Source: Novosphingobium sp. (GTDB lineage: Bacteria > Pseudomonadota > Alphaproteobacteria > Sphingomonadales > Sphingomonadaceae). Taken from it: a stretch of 64,000 nt of DNA. The DNA lies in contig JACKKY010000001.1 of the NCBI GenBank assembly GCA_024236175.1, positions 620,001-684,000 on the forward strand, written 5' to 3'. Under the pieces are notes generated by a model, which made no database searches, had not been told where the DNA came from, and worked only from the letters and a program-made list of their open reading frames with translations. This document shows, in pieces, positions 50,935 to 62,456 of this stretch (position 1 is its first letter; each line of letters starts with the position of its first letter). Both the position numbers and the translations under genes were made by a program.

Positions 50935-52014
50935 TCAGGAAATCCGGCGCACGAACTCCGCGTTGCGCCGGAAGCCGCCATCCACGCTCTTGCGAAAGAA
51001 CTCACCGGTCTCCTTGGGCAGGATGCCCGCTGCCGCCTGCGCGACCTTGTATTCGATCACGCAGCCGATCTTGAAACCGGCCAGCACGCAGAAATAGTCG
51101 AAGTCGGCGATGTCACGGCCGGTCCCGGCGCAGTAGTACTGAGCCAGCGCCTGCTTCGTGGGGGAGTTGTTCACGTCGATCAGGCTGTTGGCTCTTTCCA
51201 TGTCCGGAAAGCGCTCGTCGCGCAGACCGCCGCACAGCCATCCCATGTCGAGCATCGGATCGCCGATAGTCGAAAGCTCCCAGTCGATCATCGCGGCGAG
51301 CCGCGCCGGCGGACCGTGGTGGAACATCATGTTGGTGGTTGCGACGTCGCCGTGGATGATGCCGACATGGGTGGTCGGCCGGGCGTTTGCGCGAAGCCAT
51401 GCCTCGACCTCGTCGTAGCCTTCGAGATGGCGACGCTCGTAGCCTTCGTAGCGCTCCGGATAGGAAGCGAGCTGGCTGGCCCAGCGGTCGACCTGACGCT
51501 CGAGGAAGTTGTCCGGCTTGCCGAAGGTTTCCAGGCCGATCGCCTTGTAGTCCACGTTGGCAAGCTGAACGAGTCCGCCGACAATCGCGTAGTTGAGGCC
51601 GTATTCGTAAGGCATGCGATCGAACGGCGGCTCGTTGTGGATCTTCTCGCCGCGCAGGTTGCCCGCCCAGCCGTCGACCTTCTCCATCACATAGAAAGGC
51701 ATGCCGATCACGTCCGGATCCTCGCAGGTTCCGTAGCAGATCGGGTGCGGCACGTCGGTCTGGTTCAGCGCGGTGAGAACGCGCGCTTCGCGCATGACTC
51801 CCCGCTCGGCGCCCGGCGGCGGCACAGCCGGAGGACGCCTCAGCACCATCGTCTCCCCGCCCCGGTTGAGGGTAAGGACGACATTGGACGTGCCGCCGTG
51901 CAGCAGCTCCGTCGTCAGCGGCCCCTTGCCCAGTTGGGGAATGTTCGCATCCAGCCAGTCGGTCAGCCGCGGAATGTCCGCCAGCGCTGCAAGGTCATGG
52001 TCTATTTTGCTCAA
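50935..52014 (-). CDS. APH-family phosphotransferase (acyl-CoA dehydrogenase 10/11 kinase-like)
   Basis: 359 residues. Protein-kinase-like fold: GGTSNVVLTL nucleotide loop, MVLRRPP lysine/arginine region, catalytic GIIHGDVATTNMMFH (HGD...N) and IDWELSTIGDPMLD (metal Asp). Start TTG 52014 with GGGGAGGA upstream. Relatives phosphorylate 4-hydroxyacyl-CoAs before dehydrogenase action. The acyl-CoA dehydrogenase gene lies just upstream on the same strand, which supports a fatty- or hydroxy-acid degradation role. Confidence 0.88.
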   Translation of the reverse strand: MSKIDHDLAALADIPRLTDWLDANIPQLGKGPLTTELLHGGTSNVVLTLNRGGETMVLRRPPAVPPPGAERGVMREARVLTALNQTDVPHPICYGTCEDPDVIGMPFYVMEKVDGWAGNLRGEKIHNEPPFDRMPYEYGLNYAIVGGLVQLANVDYKAIGLETFGKPDNFLERQVDRWASQLASYPERYEGYERRHLEGYDEVEAWLRANARPTTHVGIIHGDVATTNMMFHHGPPARLAAMIDWELSTIGDPMLDMGWLCGGLRDERFPDMERANSLIDVNNSPTKQALAQYYCAGTGRDIADFDYFCVLAGFKIGCVIEYKVAQAAAGILPKETGEFFRKSVDGGFRRNAEFVRRIS

Positions 52015-52089
52015 AATCGGTCCTCCCCGCCAAGTGCTCGATCATCGCCCCCCTGATCGCTGCGGGGCCTTCGGTTGTTTGCCGCCCGG

Positions 52090-53892
52090 CTATGCCCTCG
52101 CGAAAGCGTCGGGCGGCAGCGCCATCATCGCTTCCGCGCCCGTCTCGATCTTGCGCCTCAGGGCCCCGGCATCGGGCGCAAAACGCTCGCCGAAATAGCG
52201 TGCGGTCACGATCTTGGCTTCGTAGAACGCCTTGTCGGAGGCTCCGGCAGCGAGCGCTTCGGCGGCGGCCTTGCCCATCCGCAGCCACATCACGCCCAAC
52301 GCGACGATACCGGCAATATGCATGTAATGATGCGCGCCGGCCCCGGCATTGTCGGGATTGGTCATGGCATTCTGCACGAACCACATCGTCGCCGCCTTCA
52401 GCTCGCCATTGGCCTTCTCGACACGACCGGCGAGTTCGGAAAGCTGCTCCACTTCCCTTGCGGCGGCGCATTCCTCATCAACCAGCGCAAAGAACGCCTG
52501 GACCGCCCTGCCGCCATCCTTGGGAAGCTTGCGCCCGACCAGATCCATCGCCTGGATGCCGTTGGCGCCTTCGTAGATCATGGCGATGCGGGCATCGCGC
52601 ACGAACTGTTCCATGCCGTTCTCGACGATGTAACCGTGCCCGCCCCATACCTGCTGCATGTTCGTGGCGGTGTCATAGCCCTTGTCGGTGCCGTAGCCCT
52701 TGATCACCGGGGTGAGCAGGCTGACGAGGTCATCCGCTTCCTGCCGCGCTTCCTCGGCCGGTGCCTTTTCCGCCAGATCGACCAGCAGCCCGCCCCACAG
52801 GGCCAGAGCGCGCATACCCTCGGTGAAAGCCTTGGCGTCCATCAGCATGCGGCGGACGTCAGGGTGGACGAACAGCGGGTCGGCTTTCTCCTCAGGATCG
52901 GCCGGGCCGGTCAAGGCGCGGCCCTGGCGGCGCTCCGCCGCATAGCTGACCGCGTTCTGATAGGCGACTTCGGCCTGGCTGAGGCCCTGCATGCCCACGC
53001 CTAGCCGGGCCGCGTTCATCATGATGAACATCGCAGCCAGCCCCTTGTTCTCCTCGCCGACCAGCCAGCCCTTGGCTTCGTCGTAGTTCATCACGCAGGT
53101 GGCGTTGGCGTGAATGCCCATCTTGTGCTCGATCGCCCCGCAGGAAACCGCATTGCGTTCGCCGAGCGAGCCGTCGTCAGCCACCAACAGCTTCGGCACC
53201 ACGAACAGCGATATGCCCTTGGTGCCTTCCGGTGCGTCCGGCGTTCGCGCCAGCACAAGGTGGATGATGTTCTCGGTCAGGTCGTGCTCGCCCGCCGAAA
53301 TGAAGATCTTGGTGCCGGTGATCGAATAGCTGCCGTCGGCTTGCGGTTCGGCCCGCGTTCGGATCAGGCCGAGATCGGTGCCGCATTGCGGCTCCGTGAG
53401 GTTCATCGTGCCGAGCCATTCGTTGGCGACCATCTTCGGCAGGTACTTCTGCTGCAGTTCGGGCGAACCCTTGGCCAGCAGCGCTCCCACCGCTCCGTTG
53501 GTGAGCCCCGGATACATGGCGAAGGCCTGGTTCGCCGACGACATGAATTCCTCTACCGCGAAGCCCAGCACATGCGGCATGCCCTGGCCGCCGAATTCGG
53601 CCGGTGCCGAAAGCGTGCCCCAGCCGGCTTCCCGGAACTGGGCGTGCGCTTCCCTGAAGCCTTCGGGCGTCGTCACCGATCCGTCGGCATTGCGCGTGCA
53701 GCCCTGCGCGTCGCCCGAGGCGTTGAGCGGCGCCAGCACCTCGGAAGCGAACTTGCCCGCTTCCTCAAGCACCGCATCGACGATGTCGGCGGACGCGCTC
53801 TCGAAACCGGGCAGGTCGGCGTGCGACTCGATTTTCAGGACTTCCGTGACAATGAAACGGGCATCGCGCACGGGTGCTGTATAGCTTGGCAT
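52090..53892 (-). CDS. Acyl-CoA dehydrogenase (long C-terminally extended type)
   Basis: 600 residues. Conserved flavin sites MNLTEPQCGTDLG and TGTKIFISAGEHDL, base region MIYEGANGIQAMDL, and the ~120-residue C-terminal extension typical of DmdC/ACAD-C proteins. ATG 53892 has AAGGA upstream; GTG 53895 is less likely. Uses FAD to oxidise an acyl-CoA; related to methylmercaptopropionyl-CoA dehydrogenases, but substrate cannot be set. Probably co-transcribed with the phosphotransferase (75-base gap). Confidence 0.92.
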   Translation of the reverse strand: MPSYTAPVRDARFIVTEVLKIESHADLPGFESASADIVDAVLEEAGKFASEVLAPLNASGDAQGCTRNADGSVTTPEGFREAHAQFREAGWGTLSAPAEFGGQGMPHVLGFAVEEFMSSANQAFAMYPGLTNGAVGALLAKGSPELQQKYLPKMVANEWLGTMNLTEPQCGTDLGLIRTRAEPQADGSYSITGTKIFISAGEHDLTENIIHLVLARTPDAPEGTKGISLFVVPKLLVADDGSLGERNAVSCGAIEHKMGIHANATCVMNYDEAKGWLVGEENKGLAAMFIMMNAARLGVGMQGLSQAEVAYQNAVSYAAERRQGRALTGPADPEEKADPLFVHPDVRRMLMDAKAFTEGMRALALWGGLLVDLAEKAPAEEARQEADDLVSLLTPVIKGYGTDKGYDTATNMQQVWGGHGYIVENGMEQFVRDARIAMIYEGANGIQAMDLVGRKLPKDGGRAVQAFFALVDEECAAAREVEQLSELAGRVEKANGELKAATMWFVQNAMTNPDNAGAGAHHYMHIAGIVALGVMWLRMGKAAAEALAAGASDKAFYEAKIVTARYFGERFAPDAGALRRKIETGAEAMMALPPDAFARA

Positions 53893-53931
53893 CACTCGAT
53901 CCTTTTCGTGCCGGACTTGCTCCGTCCGGCC

Positions 53932-54309
53932 TCAATCTTCCAGCCGGGTGAGGACGTCGCCTTCCAGCTTTCGGTAAAAGCAGCTGCGCGCGCCGGTATG
54001 GCAGGCGGGGCCTTCCGGCCGGACCAGCATGACCAGCGCATCCTGGTCGCAATCGACCCGTATCTCCTCGATCCGCAGGAAGTGGCCCGAAGTCTCGCCC
54101 TTGAGCCACAACCGGCCCCGGGACCGCGAATGGAAATGGGCAAGCCCGGTTTCGCGCGTCTTGGCCAGGGCCTCCTCGTCCATGAAGGCCACCATCAACA
54201 CGTCCCTGCTCGCCGAATCAACGGCGATCGCGGTTAACAATCCGTTTGAATCAAAGCGGGGTAGGAAAGCCGAACCTTGCTCACGGTCGGCCGGCGAAGC
54301 GTCAGGCAT
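53932..54309 (-). CDS. hisI: Phosphoribosyl-AMP cyclohydrolase
   Basis: 125 residues, monofunctional HisI. MVAFMDEEALAKT, HFHSRSRGRLWLKGETSGH and the metal-binding VDCDQDALVMLV, then HTGARSCFYR with zinc Cys/His. Catalyses the third step of histidine synthesis. Stop lies 39 bases before the acyl-CoA dehydrogenase start on the same strand. Confidence 0.95.
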   Translation of the reverse strand: MPDASPADREQGSAFLPRFDSNGLLTAIAVDSASRDVLMVAFMDEEALAKTRETGLAHFHSRSRGRLWLKGETSGHFLRIEEIRVDCDQDALVMLVRPEGPACHTGARSCFYRKLEGDVLTRLED

Positions 54310-54510
54310 GCGGTAAGTGATCCTTCCTGGGACGGGTTAGCACGTCGATTGTTGCACGATAACCACAGATGAAGACCAAAATCCATCAGGGCAGGCAAAC
54401 GCCCTTTCCATTTTTTCCGTTTCGGGAGAACAAGCCACCGAGCCAAGAGACAACAGCACGCCGGCCAACGGCGCAACGCAAGTGCCATGGTTCAGGGTTA
54501 GGCCTTCACC

Positions 54511-54648
54511 GGCGCAATTCCGGGATAGCCAAATGATGAGGGGCAGGACGGAGCGATCAAGGGGGATTTGATCGCCCAGCTGCGCAAGCAGTGTCCTGAC
54601 GTATTCGTCACGAGGACGCCCGAGGCATCGCCTCGGGCGTTTTTGTTT
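54511..54648 (+). ncRNA. Candidate structured small RNA with terminator
   Basis: The 352-base gap between hisI and comF holds no convincing gene but a consistent fold on the plus strand: CCGG/CCGG hairpin at 54510-54524; a closing stem CAGGAC (54544-54549)/GTCCTG (54593-54598) around hairpin GCGATCAA/TTGATCGC (54553-54560/54568-54575) and hairpin CTGC-GCAA-GCAG (54580-54591) with a GNRA tetraloop; then a strong rho-independent terminator. No protein gene lies upstream on that strand, so the terminator probably ends this RNA. Family not recognised. Confidence 0.55.
54617..54648 (+). terminator. Rho-independent terminator
   Basis: CGCCCGAGGC-ATC-GCCTCGGGCG with 10-bp perfect stem followed by TTTTTGTTT. 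Ends the putative RNA above; on the minus strand it could also serve read-through from comF. Confidence 0.9.
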
Positions 54649-54661
54649 GACCTCCTGCCTT

Positions 54662-55402
54662 TCAGCCGTGTTGCAAACCCTCTTCGAGCACCCGTGCAAA
54701 ACAGGCGACGACGACGCGTTCCGCGCCCGCCCGCTTCAGTGCGGCGACGCAGGCATCGCTGGTTGCCCCGCTGGTGAGCACATCGTCGACCAGCACCACG
54801 CTCGCCCCCTTCAGCTCCGCCCGGTGACGGCTGCGCGCGGCAATCGCGCCGGCAAGCGCCCGCGCCCGCGCCTTCCGGCCGAGTCCGCCCAGAACGGGAG
54901 TCGGCTTGCGCCGCTCCAGCGCGTCGACCAGCAGCCTCGCGCCCCGCGCCTTCGCAATCTCGCCGGCGAGTACCGCCGCCTGGTTGAAGCCTCGCCGCCA
55001 CAACCGCCAGCGGTGGAGCGGGACCGGCACGACCAGCCAGCCCTGGTCCACGAAGCCGAGCCTGGCAGTCATCAGCCGGGCCATCATCGGCGCCAGCGCG
55101 ATGCGGTTGCCATGTTTGAAAGCAAGCACGAGACGCCGCGAGGCATCGTTGTAGAGTGTGCCGGCGGCAATGCCGTCATGGCGAGGCGGGTTCGCCATGC
55201 AGGCCGCGCAGATCGCGCCTTCGGGCACGCCGTCGCCGAACGGGCGGTTGCAGGAGCCGCAGGCGGGTTCGCCGGGAATGACGAGGTCGTTCCAGCACGA
55301 GGCGCAAAGCCCGGTCTGCGCGGAGAGCCCTGCCCCGCACAGGGGGCAGCGCGGCGGGAAGACGAGGTCGACGACCGGGGCAAGAGCCTGGGCAAGCGCC
55401 AT
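54662..55402 (-). CDS. ComF family phosphoribosyltransferase-like protein
   Basis: 246 residues. N-terminal zinc region (FPPRCPLCGAGL, CASCW, CGSCNRPFG, CAACM) followed by a PRT domain with VVLVDDVLTSGATSDA and the RRGFNQAA motif. ATG 55402 chosen because the conserved part begins directly. ComF proteins aid natural transformation in some bacteria and are widespread in others with unclear role. Divergent from the methyltransferase gene. Confidence 0.9.
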   Translation of the reverse strand: MALAQALAPVVDLVFPPRCPLCGAGLSAQTGLCASCWNDLVIPGEPACGSCNRPFGDGVPEGAICAACMANPPRHDGIAAGTLYNDASRRLVLAFKHGNRIALAPMMARLMTARLGFVDQGWLVVPVPLHRWRLWRRGFNQAAVLAGEIAKARGARLLVDALERRKPTPVLGGLGRKARARALAGAIAARSRHRAELKGASVVLVDDVLTSGATSDACVAALKRAGAERVVVACFARVLEEGLQHG

Positions 55403-55463
55403 GACGGACAAACTAGCCCCATACGTCTTGACGGCAAGCGCGCAGGCCACGACGGGTGGAGCC

Positions 55464-56222
55464 ATGGCAGACAAAGCCCCGCCCGTCATTTTCGCGCCGC
55501 GCCGACGCATTGCCCTGCGCCGCCGCATGCTGGCGCTGCAGGCGTTGCCCGACGCGCCCCGCTACCTGATGGCGGACATGGTCGAGGACGTGCTGGACCG
55601 TCTCTCCTTCCTGCGGTTGGAGCCGAAGAACGCCCTTGTCATCGGCGACTACACCGGAGCGCTTGCCGAGGCGCTCTCGGATCAGGGCGTGGTCGCCTCC
55701 TGCGCGGATCCCGCCGACGGTTTCGACGAAGAGCTTCCGTTTCCCTCAACCGGTTTCGACTTCATCGCCAGCCTGGGCACGCTCGATACGGTCAACGACT
55801 TGCCGGGCGCGCTCATCCATATCCGCGGAGCGCTCGCGCCGGGCGGCATGGCGATCGCCAGCTTCATGGGCGCGGGCAGCCTGCCGGTATTGCGCGAGGC
55901 GATGCTGGCTGCCGACGGCGACCGGCCCGCGCCGCGCATCCATCCGCAAGTCGACGTGCGCGCCGGAGGGCAGTTGCTGCAGCGGACCGGATTCGCCGAT
56001 CCGGTAATCGACAGCCGACCGCTCGACGTCAGCTTCGGCTCGCTGGGCCGGCTGGTCGCCGATTTGCGCGCCCAGGGACTGTCCAACACCCTCGCCCGGC
56101 CCGGACCGCCGATCGGCAAGGCGGGCCTGGCCCGTGCCCGCGACGCCTTCGCCGCTGCGGGGCAGGACGGCCGCACCACCGAGCGCTTCGAGATCCTGAC
56201 GCTGAGCGGCTGGCGGCGCTAG
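55464..56222 (+). CDS. NDUFAF5/BioC-like methyltransferase
   Basis: 252 residues. FAPRRRIALRRRMLALQAL at the N-terminus matches alphaproteobacterial relatives of NDUFAF5. The Rossmann SAM site (ALVIGDYTGAL) has lost the usual GxGxG, and the post-motif region is FDFIASLGTLDTVNDLPGAL. NDUFAF5 hydroxylates an Arg of complex I and BioC methylates malonyl-ACP; neither can be assigned. The unusual motif I suggests altered cofactor use. Confidence 0.82.
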   Translation: MADKAPPVIFAPRRRIALRRRMLALQALPDAPRYLMADMVEDVLDRLSFLRLEPKNALVIGDYTGALAEALSDQGVVASCADPADGFDEELPFPSTGFDFIASLGTLDTVNDLPGALIHIRGALAPGGMAIASFMGAGSLPVLREAMLAADGDRPAPRIHPQVDVRAGGQLLQRTGFADPVIDSRPLDVSFGSLGRLVADLRAQGLSNTLARPGPPIGKAGLARARDAFAAAGQDGRTTERFEILTLSGWRR

Positions 56223-56240
56223 GCGCGTCGCAAACTCACT

Positions 56241-56311
56241 CGTCATCCCCGCGAAAGCGGGGACCCAGTTCCGACGTAGTAAGCTGGGTTTCCGCTTCCG
56301 CGGGAATGACG
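56241..56311. repeat. Palindromic intergenic repeat pair (REP/BIME-like)
   Basis: Two head-to-head units, each beginning CGTCATyCCCGCG and containing GCGGGGACCCAG or its counterpart CTGGGTTTCCGC, fill most of the gap between the methyltransferase and ppdK. This unit type (CGTCATTCCCGCGAAAGCGGG) is spread through many proteobacterial genomes. It may also act as a bidirectional terminator for the convergent genes. Confidence 0.75.
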
Positions 56312-56325
56312 AAACGAGGACGGAC

Positions 56326-58989
<2,664 letters not shown>

Positions 58990-59116
58990 CTCAAGCGCTG
59001 CTTTCCTGAACTCCAGGGTGACAAAGTTGACAGGGTGTCACCCCCGAGGTTTTACTCCAACCCTCTTGCAATTAACGGTTTCTTGCCGAAGGCGACGGGT
59101 TACACCGGCCCCGCCC

Positions 59117-61414
59117 TTATCCCTCGATCCTGGAGAAATCCGCTACATTGTGCACTGCAACACGGAAGCGATCAAGCAGTGCGAGGCGGGCCGCGCGCTT
59201 GTCTTCATCGGGATCGTTGACCGTGACATTGTCAAAGAACGCGTCGATCGGCGCGCGCAGCGAAGCAAGTGCCGCCATCGCCGCACCGAAATCCTCCGCC
59301 TCGACCGCGGCGGCGGCCCGGGGACCGGCGGCATCGAGCGCGTCGATCAGCGCCTTTTCCTCGGGGTCGGGCGTGTAGGACAGGGTTTTCTCGTGAGCGT
59401 GGCGCTCTTCCATCTTGGCGGCGACAACCGCCTTCAGGTCGGGATCGTCGACATTGGCGAGCGGGTCTTCCTCGCCGGTGCGCGAAATTTCGCCCTCGAT
59501 GCCGCGCCAGTCCTCCTTCTTGAGGATATTGGCCGCGCGCTTGTAGCCTGCGAGGAGATTGGCGCCGTCCTCGGTGCCGACGAAGTCCTGCAGCGCCCGG
59601 ACGCGAGCGAGTAGGCGGACAAGATCGTCCTCGCCGCCAAGCGCGAAGACGGCATCGATCAGGTCGTGGCGGACACCGGCCTCGCGCTGCTGGACCTTGA
59701 GGCGGTCGGCGATGAAATCGCGAATATCGCGCATGTACACACGTGCAAACACTTGAACGAGAGTGTCCTTAATGGAGTCACCAGATTCAATGTCTGGCCT
59801 CTCATCCTCTACTCCACTCGCAAGAAGTTGCTGTCGCCCTTCAGCAAGCCAAGCTGCGACACTTCCACGCAGGGAATTGTTCAATGTCAGCGCCAGAATC
59901 CCAAGCGCTGCACGACGAAGCGCAAAAGGATCCTTGGATCCGGTTGGCTTCATTCCCTTCATGAAAAAGCCGGCGACGGTATCAAGCTTATCCGCCAGCG
60001 ACACCGCCACGGTCACCGGTGCGGTCGGCACCTCGTCGCCCTGGCCGACCGGCTTGTAGTGGTCTCTGATGGCGTCCGCGACTTCGTCGGGAAGGCCCTC
60101 GGCGCGGGCGTAATAGCCGCCCATGAGTCCCTGCAGCTCGGGGAATTCGCCGACCATTTCGGTGACGAGATCGGCCTTGCACAATTCCGCCGCTTGCCGC
60201 GCGAGCTTGGGATCACAATTCGGCACGATACCCTCTTCCACCAGCCAGCGCGCCAGCTTCGCCACGCGCTCGACCTTGTCGGCGACGGTGCCGAGCTTTT
60301 CGTGGAAGGTGATCCGCTCCAGCCCCTTGGCGTGCTCCTCCAGCGTCTTCTTGCGGTCCACGTCCCAGAAGAACCGGGCGTCGGAAAGCCGCGCGGCGAG
60401 CACCTTGCGGTTGCCCGCGACGATCGCCGCGCCGCCGTCCAGCGCGACGATGTTGGCGGTGCACACGAAAGCGTTGGCGAGTTCGCCGGCCTTGTCGCGG
60501 CATATGAAATATTTCTGGTTGGTCCGCGCGGTGAGCTGGATCACTTCCGGCGGGACTTCGAGGAATTCCTCGTCGAAGCGGCCGAGCAGCGGCACCGGCC
60601 ATTCGGTCAGGCCGGCGTTCTCGATCACCAGCCCCTCGTCGTCGACCAGCACCAGCCCCGCTTCATGGGCGGCATGGCGCGCCTTGTTGCGGATCAGTTC
60701 CTCGCGCTCCTCGTGATCGACGAGCACGTGGCAGGCGCGCAGCTTTTCCTTGTAGTCGCCGGCGCCGCCGATGGTGATATCGAGGCCGTGGCCGGTGGTC
60801 TCGCTGACCGGGTAGCCGGTGCCCACTTCGCCCAGCGTCGCGCCGTGGTGATGGAAGCGGTGCCCCTTGGTCGCATAGCCCGAGCGGATCCCCTCCACCT
60901 CGCATTCCACCAGCTCCTCGCCGAGGATCGCGACGATGCCGGAAAGCGGGCGCACCCAGCGCAGGCTTTCGGTGCTGATCGAGGCGGCGCCCCAGCGCAT
61001 CGACTTGGGCCAGGGAAAGGCGCGGACGATGGCGGGGATGGCTTGGGCCAGCACGTCCTTCACCGCGCGGCCGGGCTTTTCGACCACCGCGAAATAGGTG
61101 TCCTTGCCCTTGACGTCGCGGACTTCGAGCTGGTCCTTCGCCAGCCCGACCTTGCGCAGGAAGCCTTCCAGCGCCTGTTCGGGCGCCGAAGTGGCCGGGC
61201 CCTTGGTCTCCTCGCGCACCGCTTCGGTGGCCTCGGGCAGGTCGCGCGCGATCAGCGCCAGCCGGCGCGGCGTGGACCACACCGTGATCTCGCCGGGGGC
61301 AACGCCCGCATCGTCCATCTGCGCGCGGAACAGCTTTTCGAGATCGGCCCTAGCGCCGGCCTGCATCCGCGCGGGAATCTCTTCGGAGCGCAATTCGAGC
61401 AGGAAGTCGGTCAT
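59117..61414 (-). CDS. glyS: Glycyl-tRNA synthetase beta subunit
   Basis: 765 residues beginning MTDFLLELRSEEIPARMQ. Conserved blocks include TPRRLALI, KSMRWG, RFHHHGA, LTEWPVPLLGRFDEEFLEVP and the C-terminal DALR-like anticodon-binding part (FFDNVTVNDPDEDKRAARL). A patch at about 59740-59970 (residues ~480-560) has markedly more A/T at third codon positions than the rest. ATG 61414 overlaps the glyQ stop (ATGA). Confidence 0.95.
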   Translation of the reverse strand: MTDFLLELRSEEIPARMQAGARADLEKLFRAQMDDAGVAPGEITVWSTPRRLALIARDLPEATEAVREETKGPATSAPEQALEGFLRKVGLAKDQLEVRDVKGKDTYFAVVEKPGRAVKDVLAQAIPAIVRAFPWPKSMRWGAASISTESLRWVRPLSGIVAILGEELVECEVEGIRSGYATKGHRFHHHGATLGEVGTGYPVSETTGHGLDITIGGAGDYKEKLRACHVLVDHEEREELIRNKARHAAHEAGLVLVDDEGLVIENAGLTEWPVPLLGRFDEEFLEVPPEVIQLTARTNQKYFICRDKAGELANAFVCTANIVALDGGAAIVAGNRKVLAARLSDARFFWDVDRKKTLEEHAKGLERITFHEKLGTVADKVERVAKLARWLVEEGIVPNCDPKLARQAAELCKADLVTEMVGEFPELQGLMGGYYARAEGLPDEVADAIRDHYKPVGQGDEVPTAPVTVAVSLADKLDTVAGFFMKGMKPTGSKDPFALRRAALGILALTLNNSLRGSVAAWLAEGRQQLLASGVEDERPDIESGDSIKDTLVQVFARVYMRDIRDFIADRLKVQQREAGVRHDLIDAVFALGGEDDLVRLLARVRALQDFVGTEDGANLLAGYKRAANILKKEDWRGIEGEISRTGEEDPLANVDDPDLKAVVAAKMEERHAHEKTLSYTPDPEEKALIDALDAAGPRAAAAVEAEDFGAAMAALASLRAPIDAFFDNVTVNDPDEDKRAARLALLDRFRVAVHNVADFSRIEG

Positions 61415-62313
61415 ACCGTCCACCCCGGGAACTTCTCGGCCCATTCGGCCTCGTTCTTCCTGATCCACGCTTCGCAGCTGCCCTTGGCGAGATCGCGCAC
61501 GCGGCCGATGTAGCTGGCGCGCTCCTGCACGGAGATCACGCCGCGCGCCTGCAGCAGGTTGAACAGGTGGCTCGCCTCGATCGCCTGGTCGTAGGCGGCA
61601 AGCGGGATTTCCGCCTCGATGCAGCGCTTGCACTCGGCCTCGGCATGCTGGAAGCCCTTGAACAGCTGCTCGGTGTCGGCGACTTCGAAGTTGTATTTCG
61701 AATGCTCGCGCTCGTTCTCCAGGAACACGTCGCCATAAGTCGATCCGCGATCGTTGAAGGCAAGGTCGTACACCCAGTCCTTGCCCTGGATATACATGGC
61801 GAGCCGTTCCAACCCGTAAGTCAGTTCGCCCGCCACCGGCTTGCAGTCGAAACCGCCGACCTGCTGGAAATAGGTGAACTGGGTGACTTCCATGCCGTCG
61901 CACCACACTTCCCAGCCGAGCCCCCAGGCGCCCAGCGTGGGCGATTCCCAGTCGTCCTCCACGAAGCGGATATCGTGCGCCAGCGGATCGACGCCGATCG
62001 CGACAAGGCTTTCGAGGTAGAGTTCCTGCAGGTCCGGCGGGTTGGGCTTCAGGATCACCTGATACTGGTAGTAGTGCTGCAGCCGGTTGGGGTTCTCGCC
62101 ATAGCGCCCGTCGGTGGGACGGCGCGAAGGCTGGACATAGGCGGCGTTCCACGGCTCCGGCCCCAGCGCGCGCAGCGTCGTCGCCGGATGGAAGGTCCCC
62201 GCGCCCATGCGCATGTCGTAGGGCTGCAGGATCAGGCACCCCTTGCCGCTCCAGAAGGTGTGGAGGCGCAGGATCATGTCCTGGAAACTGAGAGCGTTTG
62301 CCGTGTCAGACAT
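61411..62313 (-). CDS. glyQ: Glycyl-tRNA synthetase alpha subunit
   Basis: 300 residues. SFQDMILRLHTFWSGKGCLI at the start, PYDMRMGAGTFHPATTLRAL, WNAAYVQPSRRPTDGRYGENPNR in sections, and class II motif 3-like GLERLAMYIQG. Forms the alpha2beta2 enzyme with GlyS. Operon glyQ-glyS with overlapping stop/start. Confidence 0.97.
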   Translation of the reverse strand: MSDTANALSFQDMILRLHTFWSGKGCLILQPYDMRMGAGTFHPATTLRALGPEPWNAAYVQPSRRPTDGRYGENPNRLQHYYQYQVILKPNPPDLQELYLESLVAIGVDPLAHDIRFVEDDWESPTLGAWGLGWEVWCDGMEVTQFTYFQQVGGFDCKPVAGELTYGLERLAMYIQGKDWVYDLAFNDRGSTYGDVFLENEREHSKYNFEVADTEQLFKGFQHAEAECKRCIEAEIPLAAYDQAIEASHLFNLLQARGVISVQERASYIGRVRDLAKGSCEAWIRKNEAEWAEKFPGWTV

Positions 62314-62456
62314 GGCCCGGGCCTTTGGCGGATGGCAGGTTAAGGGTCAATAAGGCTTCCATATACGCCTGCCGGCGGAAACGGCACCGGCGGCGGCTTC
62401 CCTACAGAACGATTTTCGTTCATCGACGGGCGAGATTGCGGGGCTATAAGCGCGCC

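Noticed and set aside
54568..54777. Plus-strand frame crossing the terminator into comF
   Set aside because: Reads through a perfect terminator hairpin and is antisense to comF; a structured RNA explains the sequence better.
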